The notes under the pieces were generated by a model. That model did no database searches and was not told the DNA's origin. It saw nothing but the letters and a program-made list of their open reading frames with translations. The translations under genes were made by a program, and so were the position numbers. A stretch of DNA of 64,000 nt, taken from contig NZ_JACYOF010000004.1 in NCBI RefSeq assembly GCF_014932895.1, positions 124,001-188,000 of the forward strand. The letters run 5' to 3'. Of this stretch, positions 9,664 through 18,478 are shown piece after piece (position 1 is the first letter of the stretch; each line of letters begins with the position of its first letter). Origin of the DNA: Bacillus thuringiensis (lineage in GTDB: Bacteria > Bacillota > Bacilli > Bacillales > Bacillaceae_G).

Positions 9664-9678
9664 ATGGTACTTTTACAT

Positions 9679-9738
9679 AAAAAATGAGCAGGAGCACAAT
9701 AACCATACAGGCTAACGTGACCCTGCTCATTTTTTATT
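9679..9738. terminator. Strong terminator after the tetR gene
   Basis: Stem AATGAGCAGG/CCTGCTCATT with A- and T-tracts on the two sides, so it could act in both directions. It separates the regulator from the hydrolase gene, which has its own promoter. Confidence 0.8.
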
Positions 9739-9770
9739 TTTATGCCGATTTTACGAAAGGGTAATGAGAC

Positions 9771-9798
9771 TTTACAGGATGGAAGATATCGGTATAAT
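9771..9798 (+). promoter_or_regulatory. Sigma-A promoter of the hydrolase gene
   Basis: TTTACA (9771-9776) and TATAAT (9793-9798) are separated by 16 bases. The operator palindrome begins six bases after the -10 box. Confidence 0.7.
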
Positions 9799-9804
9799 AT
9801 AAAG

Positions 9805-9840
9805 TGAGTACCAAAAATATTTTTTTGGTACTCAAGGTAC
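9805..9840. promoter_or_regulatory. Operator: overlapping inverted repeats with GTACTCAAGGTAC
   Basis: TGAGTACCAAAAA and TTTTTGGTACTCA form a perfect 13-bp inverted repeat (9805-9834, 4-base loop). Its right arm overlaps GTACTCAAGGTAC (9828-9840), which matches 12 of 13 bases of the motif in front of the tetR gene. A repressor bound here would sit over the transcription start. Confidence 0.65.
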
Positions 9841-9948
9841 ACATTGAGGCAACCAGGGATGAAAACGAAAAGTTAGTACTTATAAATTGTTTTTTCAATT
9901 TGGCTGGGATGTCCTTGAAGATAAAATACAGGTAGGGGAGGAATGTAA

Positions 9949-11328
9949 ATGGATTTTTTTGAGACTGTTTTAATCATTGTGAATTTTAGTATTCTAGGCT
10001 GTACACTGTTTTTTATTGAGAAAATAAAACGATGGTCTGTCTTCATCCTAACGTTTGCCTTCGGCGTGGTTGTTGTGCAGCTTATCGTAGAAGGCTATCG
10101 CTGGCAGATGATTCCGGCTTATTTGTCCCCAGTTATTTTAACAATCTGTTATCTATTTGCTGAACCAAAAAAGAACGTTAAAAGTTGTGTTGCAGTCACA
10201 GTTAAGACATTACTGCTGGTCATTTATTTGACTATTGCGGTCATGCTTCCTTCCCTCATGCCGGTTGTTTTATTTGAAAAAACGAGCGGCCCCTTCAAGG
10301 TTGGTACTACACTTTTTCATTGGATTGATTATCAGCGAGAAGAACCTTATATGAAAAATTTGAACGACCGGCGCGAGCTGATGGTTCAGGTCTGGTATCC
10401 TGCAAAGGAAAAAGGAGAGATGAGTCGCGCACCTTATATCCATAACTCGGATGAAATCGCCAAGGGGTTGGAAAAATCATTGTCTATTCCAGCATTCGCG
10501 TTTCACCATCTAGGCTTGGTGAAATCGAATGCATTCATGGAAGCTCAATTGTCAGATTCAGAAGAACGTTATCCGGTCCTAATCTTTTCCCATGGTTTAA
10601 GCGGTTTTCGCAATCAAAACACGTTTGAGGTGGAGGAGTTGGCCAGCCAAGGTTACATTGTCGTAGGCATTGATCATACCTATGATGCTGCAGCTACCGT
10701 CTTTCCAGATGGCAGAACCGCTTTTGTACAGTCAATCAATTTAACTGATTTTTCCGAACGAGATCGCCATATTAAATTATGGAAGGAAGATGTTGTTTTT
10801 GTGCTTAATCAAATAGAGAAGCTTAACCAAAGCGATAAAGATAATCGCTTTACAGGAAGAATTGATATATCCCGAATTGGAATGTTTGGACATTCTTATG
10901 GTGGAGCTACAGCTGCGCAAATGTTAGTGGAAGACTCCCGTGTCAAAGCAGCCATCGATATGGATGGTACATTATATGGGGAAAATGTTCCGAAATCTGG
11001 AGTCGGAAAACCGTTTTTGATTATGAATGCAGAGATTAGTGATGATTCCACGGAAGATTTTTTAGAGGGAAAAGTTCGTAGTGACCATGCACTTGCAGGT
11101 GGCGGCATGTCAATGGTTATTCCCCATACCAATCATACGAGTTTCACTGATTTTCATTTGTTCACTCCTTTGTTACGAAGCTCAGATGAAGATCCAAGAT
11201 ACGTTCACTGTATCATAAACGAGTTCAGTCTCGCTTTTTTTGACCGATATGTGAAACAGGTAGACGATGGCTCTGCGCTTGAAAAATTGGACTCCAAATA
11301 CCCAGAAGTGAAATTTAAAGTAAATTAA
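9949..11328 (+). CDS. Membrane-anchored alpha/beta hydrolase, PAF-acetylhydrolase-like
   Basis: 459 residues. The first 115 or so form about four hydrophobic helices. The rest is an alpha/beta hydrolase of the platelet-activating-factor acetylhydrolase / dienelactone hydrolase type. It has an oxyanion segment FSHGLSGFRNQ, a nucleophile elbow GHSYGG (serine near residue 316), an aspartate in the DMDGT region, and a late histidine (HTNHTSF). The family cleaves short acyl chains from lipids or esters. The membrane part suggests action on membrane lipids. It is probably regulated by the upstream TetR protein. Confidence 0.8.
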   Translation: MDFFETVLIIVNFSILGCTLFFIEKIKRWSVFILTFAFGVVVVQLIVEGYRWQMIPAYLSPVILTICYLFAEPKKNVKSCVAVTVKTLLLVIYLTIAVMLPSLMPVVLFEKTSGPFKVGTTLFHWIDYQREEPYMKNLNDRRELMVQVWYPAKEKGEMSRAPYIHNSDEIAKGLEKSLSIPAFAFHHLGLVKSNAFMEAQLSDSEERYPVLIFSHGLSGFRNQNTFEVEELASQGYIVVGIDHTYDAAATVFPDGRTAFVQSINLTDFSERDRHIKLWKEDVVFVLNQIEKLNQSDKDNRFTGRIDISRIGMFGHSYGGATAAQMLVEDSRVKAAIDMDGTLYGENVPKSGVGKPFLIMNAEISDDSTEDFLEGKVRSDHALAGGGMSMVIPHTNHTSFTDFHLFTPLLRSSDEDPRYVHCIINEFSLAFFDRYVKQVDDGSALEKLDSKYPEVKFKVN

Positions 11329-11384
11329 TGAAAATGTCTTTTAATATATTTGCTAACAGTTGGGTATATATTTTAATCGTAAAG

Positions 11385-11425
11385 AAAGATTGCCCTCTGT
11401 ACAATACAGGGGGCAATCTTTTTAA
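11385..11425 (+). terminator. Terminator of the hydrolase gene
   Basis: Stem AAAGATTGCCC/GGGCAATCTTT followed by TTTAATATT. Confidence 0.85.
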
Positions 11426-11448
11426 TATTAATATAAAGGAGTTTTTTT

Positions 11449-12255
11449 ATGTTTAATAGATTGAAGTATTTTCTTTTATCTGAGAAAGAAATAGTTGAAA
11501 CTGTGAAAAATTACAAGGAGGAAAAAATACACGTTTCCATAATAAAAGATTTTTTAGGGGATTTAATCTTAATAAGAACTTTTATATTTTTAATGTTTGT
11601 TCCAATACCAACTTTTATTTTTTCAGTTATAATTTATGGAGCTGTTTTCTTTTTATCCGGTATTAAGATTACTGTTTGGGGCATCACTATAATGTTATTG
11701 GTTCCAATAACATTACTTTTCTATATGAATATAACTAATACATCAATTATTATTACTGATTTAGTGAAGAAATTTTTATTAACCATAAAATATCTAAATC
11801 CATTTTACTCAATATTAAATAAACCTTGGCTATTTATTTTTGAATTATTATTTGGTTTTTTATATGTCATTGTGCTATCTTTGTTTTCTATTTGGATAGT
11901 ATTACATTCATTAGAAATAGATTTCTCTGAATTTAGTTCGGAGGACAGTCGAAGTTTCCAATTTTCAATTATTATTTTACATACAGCAATTTATTTGTTT
12001 ATAAGAGTCCATGGACAGCCTTGTAAGACAACTAAGCAAAAAATTAAAAAGTTGAAAATGAAATTTTATTTATGGTTTTGTTCTATGATTGCAAGTATTG
12101 TATATATATTTGAATCACTCTTTAATCATATGAATGGAATCCAAGCAATTTATTTTATTTTCGTTTTAATGATTGCTTTAGAAAGAACAGTGACACATTA
12201 CAAGAAATTTATAGATTTTTTAGAGTCTGAAAACTTGTATGAAAAACATTTTTAG
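11449..12255 (+). CDS. Integral membrane protein of unknown function
   Basis: 268 residues with about six hydrophobic segments (near residues 38-62, 68-92, 125-150, 170-185, 205-220 and 228-244) and a charged amphipathic N-terminus. I do not recognise the family. An AAAGGAG ribosome binding site precedes the ATG. The gene is monocistronic between two terminators, with strongly AT-rich codon use. No neighbour suggests a role. Confidence 0.7.
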   Translation: MFNRLKYFLLSEKEIVETVKNYKEEKIHVSIIKDFLGDLILIRTFIFLMFVPIPTFIFSVIIYGAVFFLSGIKITVWGITIMLLVPITLLFYMNITNTSIIITDLVKKFLLTIKYLNPFYSILNKPWLFIFELLFGFLYVIVLSLFSIWIVLHSLEIDFSEFSSEDSRSFQFSIIILHTAIYLFIRVHGQPCKTTKQKIKKLKMKFYLWFCSMIASIVYIFESLFNHMNGIQAIYFIFVLMIALERTVTHYKKFIDFLESENLYEKHF

Positions 12256-12315
12256 AGAAAAAAGTCTTTTGAAATACAAAAAGTAATACCTACTAAGTAT
12301 TAGACGAGTAGAAAA

Positions 12316-12360
12316 ATACGCTATTCTTTCTCTAGAATCAGAGGAAAGGGTAGCGTTTTT
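12316..12360 (+). terminator. Terminator of the membrane-protein gene
   Basis: Imperfect stem of TACGCTATTC-TTTCTC with GAGGAAAGGGTAGCG, then TTTTT. Confidence 0.65.
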
Positions 12361-12362
12361 GT

Positions 12363-12509
12363 ATGTCTATTTTTGTATCTGTTGAATTACAACTATTTGC
12401 TCAAGAAATTCAAAGCTTTTCCTCTCCAAATATCTTACGAAATCTTGCCAGAGAGTTTGGTTTCGTGCAACGAACCTGTAAATACCAAACAAAGGAGTTA
12501 CTCAATTAA
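12363..12509 (+). pseudogene. N-terminal fragment of an IS231/IS4-family transposase
   Basis: ATG at 12363 opens 48 codons (MSIFVSVELQLFAQEIQ ... NLAREFGFVQRTCKYQTKEL) ending in TAA at 12507. This resembles the start of IS231-type transposases, which begin with a DELQLF..E block followed by LA.E.GFVQRK. The DDE catalytic part and terminal repeats are absent, so this is the decayed 5' end of an old insertion sequence. It lies just upstream of the collagenase promoter. Confidence 0.7.
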
Positions 12510-12588
12510 TGAGTACGGATAGAAAAAAGAAAGAGATTCTATAATATCTTATTTAATATTAATTTATACAGAAATACATGTAATACAA

Positions 12589-12604
12589 TATGAAATAATA
12601 CATT
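12589..12604 (+). promoter_or_regulatory. PlcR box upstream of collagenase
   Basis: TATGAAATAATACATT matches the PlcR consensus TATGNAN4TNCATA at all fixed positions except the last base. It sits about 65 bases before the collagenase start and upstream of an AT-rich -10-like region (about 12622). PlcR is the quorum-dependent virulence activator of the B. cereus group. Confidence 0.65.
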
Positions 12605-12669
12605 TTATAGTACTTTTTTGATATAAAATGTTATATTTTTAGGTGGAATATATAAATGGAGGAAATGCT

Positions 12670-15552
12670 ATGAACAAGAATTTAAAATTTACTCAAATGA
12701 TGATCGGTATTAGTACGATGGCATTATCATTTGGAAGTATTCAAACACAGGTATCAGCAGAAGAAAAAGCACCCTATAATATGTTACAGATGAAACCAAT
12801 TGGGACAGAAACTTCAAAAGATGAAATTGCACATGCTACAAAAGCAGACGAAACATTGACTTTTGAAGAGCGTTTAAAAGTAGGCGATTTTTCACAACGA
12901 CCTACTTCGGTGATGAAACATGATGATAGGCAATTAAAGCAAAGCTACACTCTGGCAGAACTGAATAAAATGTCTGATAGCGAATTCATTGATACGCTAT
13001 CAAGAATTTCTTGGAATCAAATTACAGATTTGTTTCAATTCACTCAAGATACGAAAGCTTTTTATCAAAATAAAGAACGTATGAACGTTATCATTGATGA
13101 ATTAGGACAACGAGGGAAATCTTTTACGAAAGAGGACTCAAAGGGAATTGAAACATTTATTGAAATATTACGTTCTGCATTTTATGTGGGATATTATAAT
13201 AATGAATTAGGTTACTTAAAAGAGAGAAGCTTCCATGACAAATGTTTACCATCATTAAAAGCAATTGCAAAAAATCCAAACTTTACATTAGGTACAGCTG
13301 AGCAAGATAGAGTAGTAGTTGCGTATGGGAAATTAATTAGTAATGCTTCTAGTGATGCTGAAACAGTACAGTATGCGGCAAATATTTTAAAACAGTATAA
13401 TGATAACCGTTCTATGTATGCTAATGATTATGCGAAAGAACAAGCTGTATATGAAATCGTAAAAGGTATTGATTATGATATACAGTCTTATTTGCAGGAG
13501 ACGAATAAAAAGCCTAATGCAACAATGTGGTATGGAAAGATTGATAACTTTATAAATGAGGTTAGTAGAATTGCTCTCATACGGAATTTAACAACTGAGA
13601 ATAGTTGGCTAATTAATAATGGTATTTATTATGCAGGACGTTTAGGGAAATTTCATAGCAATCCTAACAAAGGGTTGGAAGTTATTACACAAGCGATGAA
13701 CATGTATCCTCGTCTAAGTGGACCTTATTTTATAGCGGTAGAGCAAATTAAAACAAACTATGGTGGAAAAGATTATAGTGGAAATGCAGTAGATTTACAG
13801 AAAATACGTGAAGAAGGGAAGCAACAATACTTACCTAAAACATATACATTTGATGATGGATCTATTGTCTTTAAGACAGGTGATAAAGTAACAGAAGAAA
13901 AAATTAAAAGGTTATATTGGGCAGCCAAAGAAGTAAAAGCACAATATCATCGTGTAATTGGAAATGATAAAGCACTAGAACCAGGTAACGCAGATGATGT
14001 ACTGACAATTGTAATTTATAATGATCCGGATGATTATCAATTAAATAGACAATTATTTGGATATGAAACGAACAACGGTGGAATTTATATCGAAGAGAAG
14101 GGTACTTTCTTTACATATGAACGTACGCCAAAGCAGAGTATTTATAGTCTAGAAGAGTTATTCCGTCATGAATTCACTCATTATTTACAAGGAAGGTACG
14201 AGGTTCCTGGTTTATTTGGGAGCGGAGAATTGTATCAAAATGAACGATTAACATGGTTCCAAGAAGGGAATGCAGAATTTTTTGCAGGATCTACACGTAC
14301 AAATAATGTTGTTCCACGTAAAAGTATTATAAGTGGCTTATCATCTGATCCAGCAAGCCGTTATACAGCAAAGCAAACTTTGTTCGCTAAATATGGATCA
14401 TGGGACTTTTATAAGTATTCCTTTGCATTACAGTCTTATTTATATAATCATCAATTTGAAACCTTTGATAAGATTCAGGATTTAATCCGTGAAAACGATG
14501 TGAAAAATTATGACGCGTATCGTGAATCATTAAGTAAAGATGCACAGTTGAATACAGAATATCAAACGTATATGCAGCAGTTGATTGATAATCAAGATAA
14601 ATACAATGTACCGCAAGTAACAAATGATTATTTAATACAACACGCACCAAAGCCGTTAGCTGAAGTGAAGAAAGAAATTGTAGATGTAGCAAACATAAAA
14701 GATGCAAAAATTACAAAACATGAGTCTCAATTCTTTAACACATTTAACGTGGAAGGCACGTACACGGGTGGTACATCAAAAGGTGAATCTGAAGACTGGA
14801 AAACGATGAGTAAACAAATAAATCAAACTTTGGAGCAGTTATCCCAAAAAGGGTGGAGCGGCTATAAAACAGTTACAGCCTATTTTGTTAACTATCGTGT
14901 GAATGCAGCCAATCAGTTTGAATATGATATTGTTTTCCATGGCGTTGCAACAGAGGAAAAAGAAAAAACAACGACTATAGTAAATATGAATGGACCATAC
15001 AGCGGGATGGTAAATGAAGAGATTCAATTCCATAGCGATGGTACAGAAAGTGAAAACGGAAAAATTCTTTCTTATCTATGGAACTTTGGAGATGGTACAA
15101 AAAGTACAGAAGCCAATCCTACGCATGTATATGGAGAAAAAGGAACATATACTGTGGAACTAACAGTGAAAGATAGTAGAGGAAAAGAAAGTAAAGAACA
15201 AACAAAAGTTACTGTAAAACAAGATCCGCAAACAGGTGGATCCCTTGAAGAGGAGAAGGTACTCCTGTTTAATAAGCTTGTAAAAGGAAATCTGATTACT
15301 CCTGATCAAACAGATGTTTATACGTTTGATGTTACAGTTCCAAAAGAAGTAGATATTTCTGTGATAAATGAACAGAATATAGGGATGACATGGGTACTTT
15401 ATCATGAATCAGACATGCAAAATTACGTAGCTTGTGGTGAAGATGAAGAAAATGTTATAAAGGGGAAATACGCAGCGAAACCAGGGAAATATTATTTGAA
15501 TGTGTATAAATTTGATGATAAAAATGGTGAATATTCATTATTAGTAAAATAA
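12670..15552 (+). CDS. colA: Secreted collagenase, peptidase family M9
   Basis: 960 residues from ATG 12670 (GGAGGAAATGCT ribosome binding site; the in-frame ATG at 12643 lacks one). A signal peptide ends at QVSA|EEK. An M9 N-terminal activator region comes first. The gluzincin catalytic domain has HEFTH at about residues 500-504 and the third zinc-ligand glutamate in QEGNAEF about 30 residues later. One PKD domain follows (LWNFGDG, about 795-870), then a C-terminal pre-peptidase/collagen-binding-like domain. It digests collagen outside the cell. Full length for a B. cereus-group ColA. Confidence 0.93.
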   Translation: MNKNLKFTQMMIGISTMALSFGSIQTQVSAEEKAPYNMLQMKPIGTETSKDEIAHATKADETLTFEERLKVGDFSQRPTSVMKHDDRQLKQSYTLAELNKMSDSEFIDTLSRISWNQITDLFQFTQDTKAFYQNKERMNVIIDELGQRGKSFTKEDSKGIETFIEILRSAFYVGYYNNELGYLKERSFHDKCLPSLKAIAKNPNFTLGTAEQDRVVVAYGKLISNASSDAETVQYAANILKQYNDNRSMYANDYAKEQAVYEIVKGIDYDIQSYLQETNKKPNATMWYGKIDNFINEVSRIALIRNLTTENSWLINNGIYYAGRLGKFHSNPNKGLEVITQAMNMYPRLSGPYFIAVEQIKTNYGGKDYSGNAVDLQKIREEGKQQYLPKTYTFDDGSIVFKTGDKVTEEKIKRLYWAAKEVKAQYHRVIGNDKALEPGNADDVLTIVIYNDPDDYQLNRQLFGYETNNGGIYIEEKGTFFTYERTPKQSIYSLEELFRHEFTHYLQGRYEVPGLFGSGELYQNERLTWFQEGNAEFFAGSTRTNNVVPRKSIISGLSSDPASRYTAKQTLFAKYGSWDFYKYSFALQSYLYNHQFETFDKIQDLIRENDVKNYDAYRESLSKDAQLNTEYQTYMQQLIDNQDKYNVPQVTNDYLIQHAPKPLAEVKKEIVDVANIKDAKITKHESQFFNTFNVEGTYTGGTSKGESEDWKTMSKQINQTLEQLSQKGWSGYKTVTAYFVNYRVNAANQFEYDIVFHGVATEEKEKTTTIVNMNGPYSGMVNEEIQFHSDGTESENGKILSYLWNFGDGTKSTEANPTHVYGEKGTYTVELTVKDSRGKESKEQTKVTVKQDPQTGGSLEEEKVLLFNKLVKGNLITPDQTDVYTFDVTVPKEVDISVINEQNIGMTWVLYHESDMQNYVACGEDEENVIKGKYAAKPGKYYLNVYKFDDKNGEYSLLVK

Positions 15553-15587
15553 TTTCATTTCCAATATGCATTTAACGGTTGTTTTTT

Positions 15588-15628
15588 AGGAGTAGTCTAT
15601 CACGATAGGCTGCTCCTATTCTTTTATT
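15588..15628 (+). terminator. Terminator of colA
   Basis: Stem AGGAGTAGTCTAT/GATAGGCTGCTCCT followed by ATTCTTTTATT. From here to 15874 I see no gene. Confidence 0.75.
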
Positions 15629-15874
15629 CAAACGATTTCTGTCACAAGGAAAGTATAAGATCAGAAACTCTATCTTTAGGTAGATGTATTGTTTTGATTT
15701 GAATTCGTTTTCAAGATGAGTAATATAGCTTTATTATTCTGTAAAAATTGAATCTTTTTAAACGATAATTTTGATACAAAGATAAATTGGTTCCTGCATT
15801 CATTCTTTTTTTGTAATCTCATCCAAAAGTATAAATGTTTGAGTTGATATTTATAATTCTTTTAATCATGAAAT

Positions 15875-15915
15875 AACGCTAGCTTTTTATAAATACTTGA
15901 AAAGCTAGCGTTTTA
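15875..15915 (-). terminator. Terminator of the hxlR-type gene
   Basis: Perfect 13-bp stem AACGCTAGCTTTT/AAAAGCTAGCGTT downstream (on the minus strand) of the HxlR regulator. Confidence 0.6.
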
Positions 15916-15970
15916 AATATGGATATACATAATTTGATTACTTAAAACTGTATACGAAAAATCTCTTATA

Positions 15971-16288
15971 CTATTCCTCAAGTTCTATCCATTCCTGTGA
16001 CCAGTCTTCTATTCCACGAATAATGGATTCTAAAGCAAATCCTTTTTGAGTTAAAGAATATTCTATACGAACTGGTGTCTCAGGAAAGACCTTACGCTCT
16101 ACAATTCCTTCTTGTTCTAGTTCCTTTAATCTTTCTGAAAGTAATCTTCCGCTGATAGGAAGAGAGGATTCAAGCGTACAAAAACGCTGAGGCCCAGAGA
16201 AAAGTTGGTAAATAATTAGTGCTGTCCATCTTTGACTAAAAAATCTCATTCCTTTTTCAAAGCGAGGGCATAATGTAGAATCATTCAT
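15971..16288 (-). CDS. HxlR-family regulator divergent from the ribA-ribD cluster
   Basis: 105 residues, a one-domain winged helix. Family hallmarks are the N-terminal CPRFEKGMRFFSQRWTALI, the recognition region ISGRLLSERLKELEQEG, and the wing (VRIEYSLTQKG). The N-terminal cysteine at residue 7 matches the redox- or electrophile-sensing cysteine known in YodB/HypR-type HxlR proteins. AGGAGGTGA precedes the ATG. It is divergent from the ribA-like gene, whose promoter holds an inverted repeat, so it is the probable local regulator. Confidence 0.85.
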   Translation of the reverse strand: MNDSTLCPRFEKGMRFFSQRWTALIIYQLFSGPQRFCTLESSLPISGRLLSERLKELEQEGIVERKVFPETPVRIEYSLTQKGFALESIIRGIEDWSQEWIELEE

Positions 16289-16338
16289 TTTACTTCACCT
16301 CCTAAAAGAAATTATATATCATCTTACCATTAGTAACA

Positions 16339-16375
16339 AATTTATTTATAATTAATTACTTGACGTAAATAAATT
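16339..16375. promoter_or_regulatory. Inverted repeat, candidate HxlR operator
   Basis: AATTTATTTA (16339-16348) and TAAATAAATT (16366-16375) are perfect inverted copies 17 bases apart. The right arm lies inside the -35/-10 spacer of the rib-cluster promoter. It could be bound by the divergent HxlR protein; AT-richness makes chance possible. Confidence 0.4.
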
Positions 16376-16388
16376 GTAAATGTATACT
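16360..16388 (+). promoter_or_regulatory. Sigma-A promoter of the ribA-ribD cluster
   Basis: TTGACG (16360-16365), 17 bases, TATACT (16383-16388). This leaves a leader of about 200 bases before the ribA-like ATG. I do not see FMN-riboswitch conserved blocks in it. A 62-codon ORF in the leader (16380-16568) has no ribosome binding site. Confidence 0.65.
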
Positions 16389-16594
16389 CGCTTACATAAA
16401 GTAACTAAGTTATTTTATATAACTAAATGTTCTTTTCTTAAATTAGCTAAAGTGGTAATGATACATATTGTATATAAGCTGAAAGAAAAAAGAATATTAC
16501 TTGTAAAAACACTTACGTTGTGTAAGTTAAATAATAAAAAATATAAAAATGGAAGAGAACTTTTTTAGAGATTCTCTATACTAGGAGGTACCTA

Positions 16595-17332
16595 ATGGTT
16601 ACAACAGATGCAATTCATATGTTAGAAGATAAAATTCAATTAATACATCAACATGGAAAAGATATTTATTTAGTAGGTCCTATCAAATTACCTATTAATT
16701 TATATGGGGAGACTAAAGTTTTCCAATGGTATTCTTGGTTGCAATGTAGTGAGGTTACAAATGGCGTAGAAGGAATTATTGAAAAACTTCCATCTATTAA
16801 TTTAGCTGATATGCAACAATCTAGTGTACTTGTGTATGGTGATTTTGAAAATTCTGAAGATGCACTAATTCGTATGCATAGTATTTGTCACACTGGTGAC
16901 ATCTTTGGTAGTAAACGTTGTGATTGTGGATTCCAATTAAAGCAGTCTTTGAAGATGATTACAGAACATGGTGCAGGTGCTTTATTTTACTTAGCAAATC
17001 ATGAAGGAAGAGGGATTGGATTATTTAGTAAAGCGATGACTTATATCCTGCAAGAAAATGGGTTAGATACAGTAGAAGCTAATCTGAACCTAGGTTTTGC
17101 AGATGACGTTCGAAATTACGATGATACAATTGAAGTATTAAAGGCGCTACGCTCAAAACCTGTAAAACTTATTACAAATAATCCAAAAAAATTAGAAGCG
17201 TTACAAAAAGCTGGATTAAATGTTACGAGTCGTGAACCGTTATGGGGTGATGTCTCAGAATTTAATGAGAAATATCTGCAAACGAAGATCCAGCGTTCTG
17301 GACATTTTGAAGGGGGGCACTTACATGGGTGA
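16595..17332 (+). CDS. ribA: GTP cyclohydrolase II (RibA-like), without a DHBP synthase domain
   Basis: 245 residues. The zinc site is exact: C-x10-C-x-C in ICHTGDIFGSKRCDC (about residues 98-111), followed by the catalytic HEGRGIGL segment and LITNNPKKL. The enzyme opens GTP to 2,5-diamino-6-ribosylamino-4-pyrimidinone 5'-phosphate, the first riboflavin step. The usual Bacillus protein is a fused RibBA; this copy has only the RibA domain plus about 70 N-terminal residues. AGGAGG precedes the ATG. Its stop overlaps the ribD start (ATGGGTGA). Confidence 0.88.
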   Translation: MVTTDAIHMLEDKIQLIHQHGKDIYLVGPIKLPINLYGETKVFQWYSWLQCSEVTNGVEGIIEKLPSINLADMQQSSVLVYGDFENSEDALIRMHSICHTGDIFGSKRCDCGFQLKQSLKMITEHGAGALFYLANHEGRGIGLFSKAMTYILQENGLDTVEANLNLGFADDVRNYDDTIEVLKALRSKPVKLITNNPKKLEALQKAGLNVTSREPLWGDVSEFNEKYLQTKIQRSGHFEGGHLHG

Positions 17333-18428
17333 GCATGAACTATATATGAAGTTAGCACTTGAAAATGCCAAGGCTATGAAGGGACAAACCACTCCAAATC
17401 CACTGGTTGGATCTGTGATTGTAAATGATAATCGAATTGTAGGGATCGGAGCACATATGAAGGCGGGAGAACCACATGCCGAAATACATGCGATACGTAT
17501 GGCAGGAGAACAGGCCCGTGGTGGTACTATCTATGTTACCTTAGAACCCTGTTCACATCATGGAAGAACAGGTCCTTGTGCAGAAGCAATTGTACAAGCA
17601 GGAATTAAGAGAGTAGTAGTTGCTACACTTGACCCAAATCCACTTGTTTCTGGACGTGGAATTAAAATTCTACAAGATGCTGGTATTGAAGTGCTTGTAG
17701 GAGTGTGTGAAGAAGAATCTAAAAAAATGAATGAAGTCTTTAATAAATATATTATGACAAAGCGCCCATTTGTAACGATTAAATCAGGTGTTACATTGGA
17801 TGGGAAAATTGCTACTTCTTTATCTGATAGTAAGTGGATTACATCTGAAGAAGCGAGACAAGAAGTACATCAAATACGAAATGAAAATGCGGCTATTTTA
17901 GTAGGAGCGAATACGGTCCAAAAGGATAATCCGTCATTGACAACGCGTATTCCAAATGGACGAAATCCAATTCGGGTAATATTAGACTCCACATTACGCA
18001 TACCAATGGAAGCTAAAGTTGTTACAGATGGGGAAGCTCCTATATGGATTTTCACAACACATAATCATGCGGAGGAAAAAAGGAAGGCATTAGAAAATGC
18101 AGGGGCTAAAGTGTTTGTTACTAGTGGAGAAAAACACATAAACTTACATGAAATGCTTGATGTTTTAGGGCAAAAAGGGGTTTCCTCTCTGCTTATTGAA
18201 GGTGGTGGAGAGGTGAATGGTTCGTTTATTGAAAATAAATTGATGGATAAACTTATTTTATATTTTGCACCTAAAATTATTGGGGGTAGAATGGCACCTA
18301 GCTTTGTAGAGGGTACTGGCATTACTAAAATGAAAGATGCAATTGAATTTAAGGAAATATCATTTACCCAGATTGGAAAAGATTATAGATTTATTGGCTA
18401 TCCGGAATATCGTAAAGATGAGGAATAA
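17325..18428 (+). CDS. ribD: Bifunctional pyrimidine deaminase/reductase
   Basis: 367 residues from ATG 17325, behind GGGGGG and overlapping the ribA stop by eight bases; a frame-internal ATG at 17220 lies inside ribA and is not used. The N-terminal deaminase has the zinc motif HAE and PCSHHGRTGPC. The C-terminal reductase (about 148-360) has SGVTLDGKIA and LIEGGGEVNGS. It deaminates the RibA product and then reduces the ribose to ribityl. Full family length. Confidence 0.9.
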   Translation: MGEHELYMKLALENAKAMKGQTTPNPLVGSVIVNDNRIVGIGAHMKAGEPHAEIHAIRMAGEQARGGTIYVTLEPCSHHGRTGPCAEAIVQAGIKRVVVATLDPNPLVSGRGIKILQDAGIEVLVGVCEEESKKMNEVFNKYIMTKRPFVTIKSGVTLDGKIATSLSDSKWITSEEARQEVHQIRNENAAILVGANTVQKDNPSLTTRIPNGRNPIRVILDSTLRIPMEAKVVTDGEAPIWIFTTHNHAEEKRKALENAGAKVFVTSGEKHINLHEMLDVLGQKGVSSLLIEGGGEVNGSFIENKLMDKLILYFAPKIIGGRMAPSFVEGTGITKMKDAIEFKEISFTQIGKDYRFIGYPEYRKDEE

Positions 18429-18478
18429 GGAGAATAAAAAACTTTCAATAAATGAATTGCGGAAAGGAGTGATGAAGA

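Noticed and set aside
9805-9834. The inverted repeat before the hydrolase gene as a terminator
   Set aside because: It lies downstream of a good promoter -10 box and its arm shares the motif found at the tetR promoter, so an operator is more likely.
14387-14707. Antisense ORFs within colA, and similar long opposite-strand frames inside acoB, acoC, acoR and others
   Set aside because: They mirror the codon structure of well-supported genes, lack ribosome binding sites and match no family.
16380-16568. 62-codon ORF in the ribA leader
   Set aside because: No ribosome binding site, the sequence is unlike a protein, and it starts inside the predicted -10/-35 region. More likely leader RNA.
16389-16594. 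Possible FMN riboswitch before ribA
   Set aside because: The conserved RFN blocks are not visible in the leader; only a covariance-model scan could find a degenerate one.
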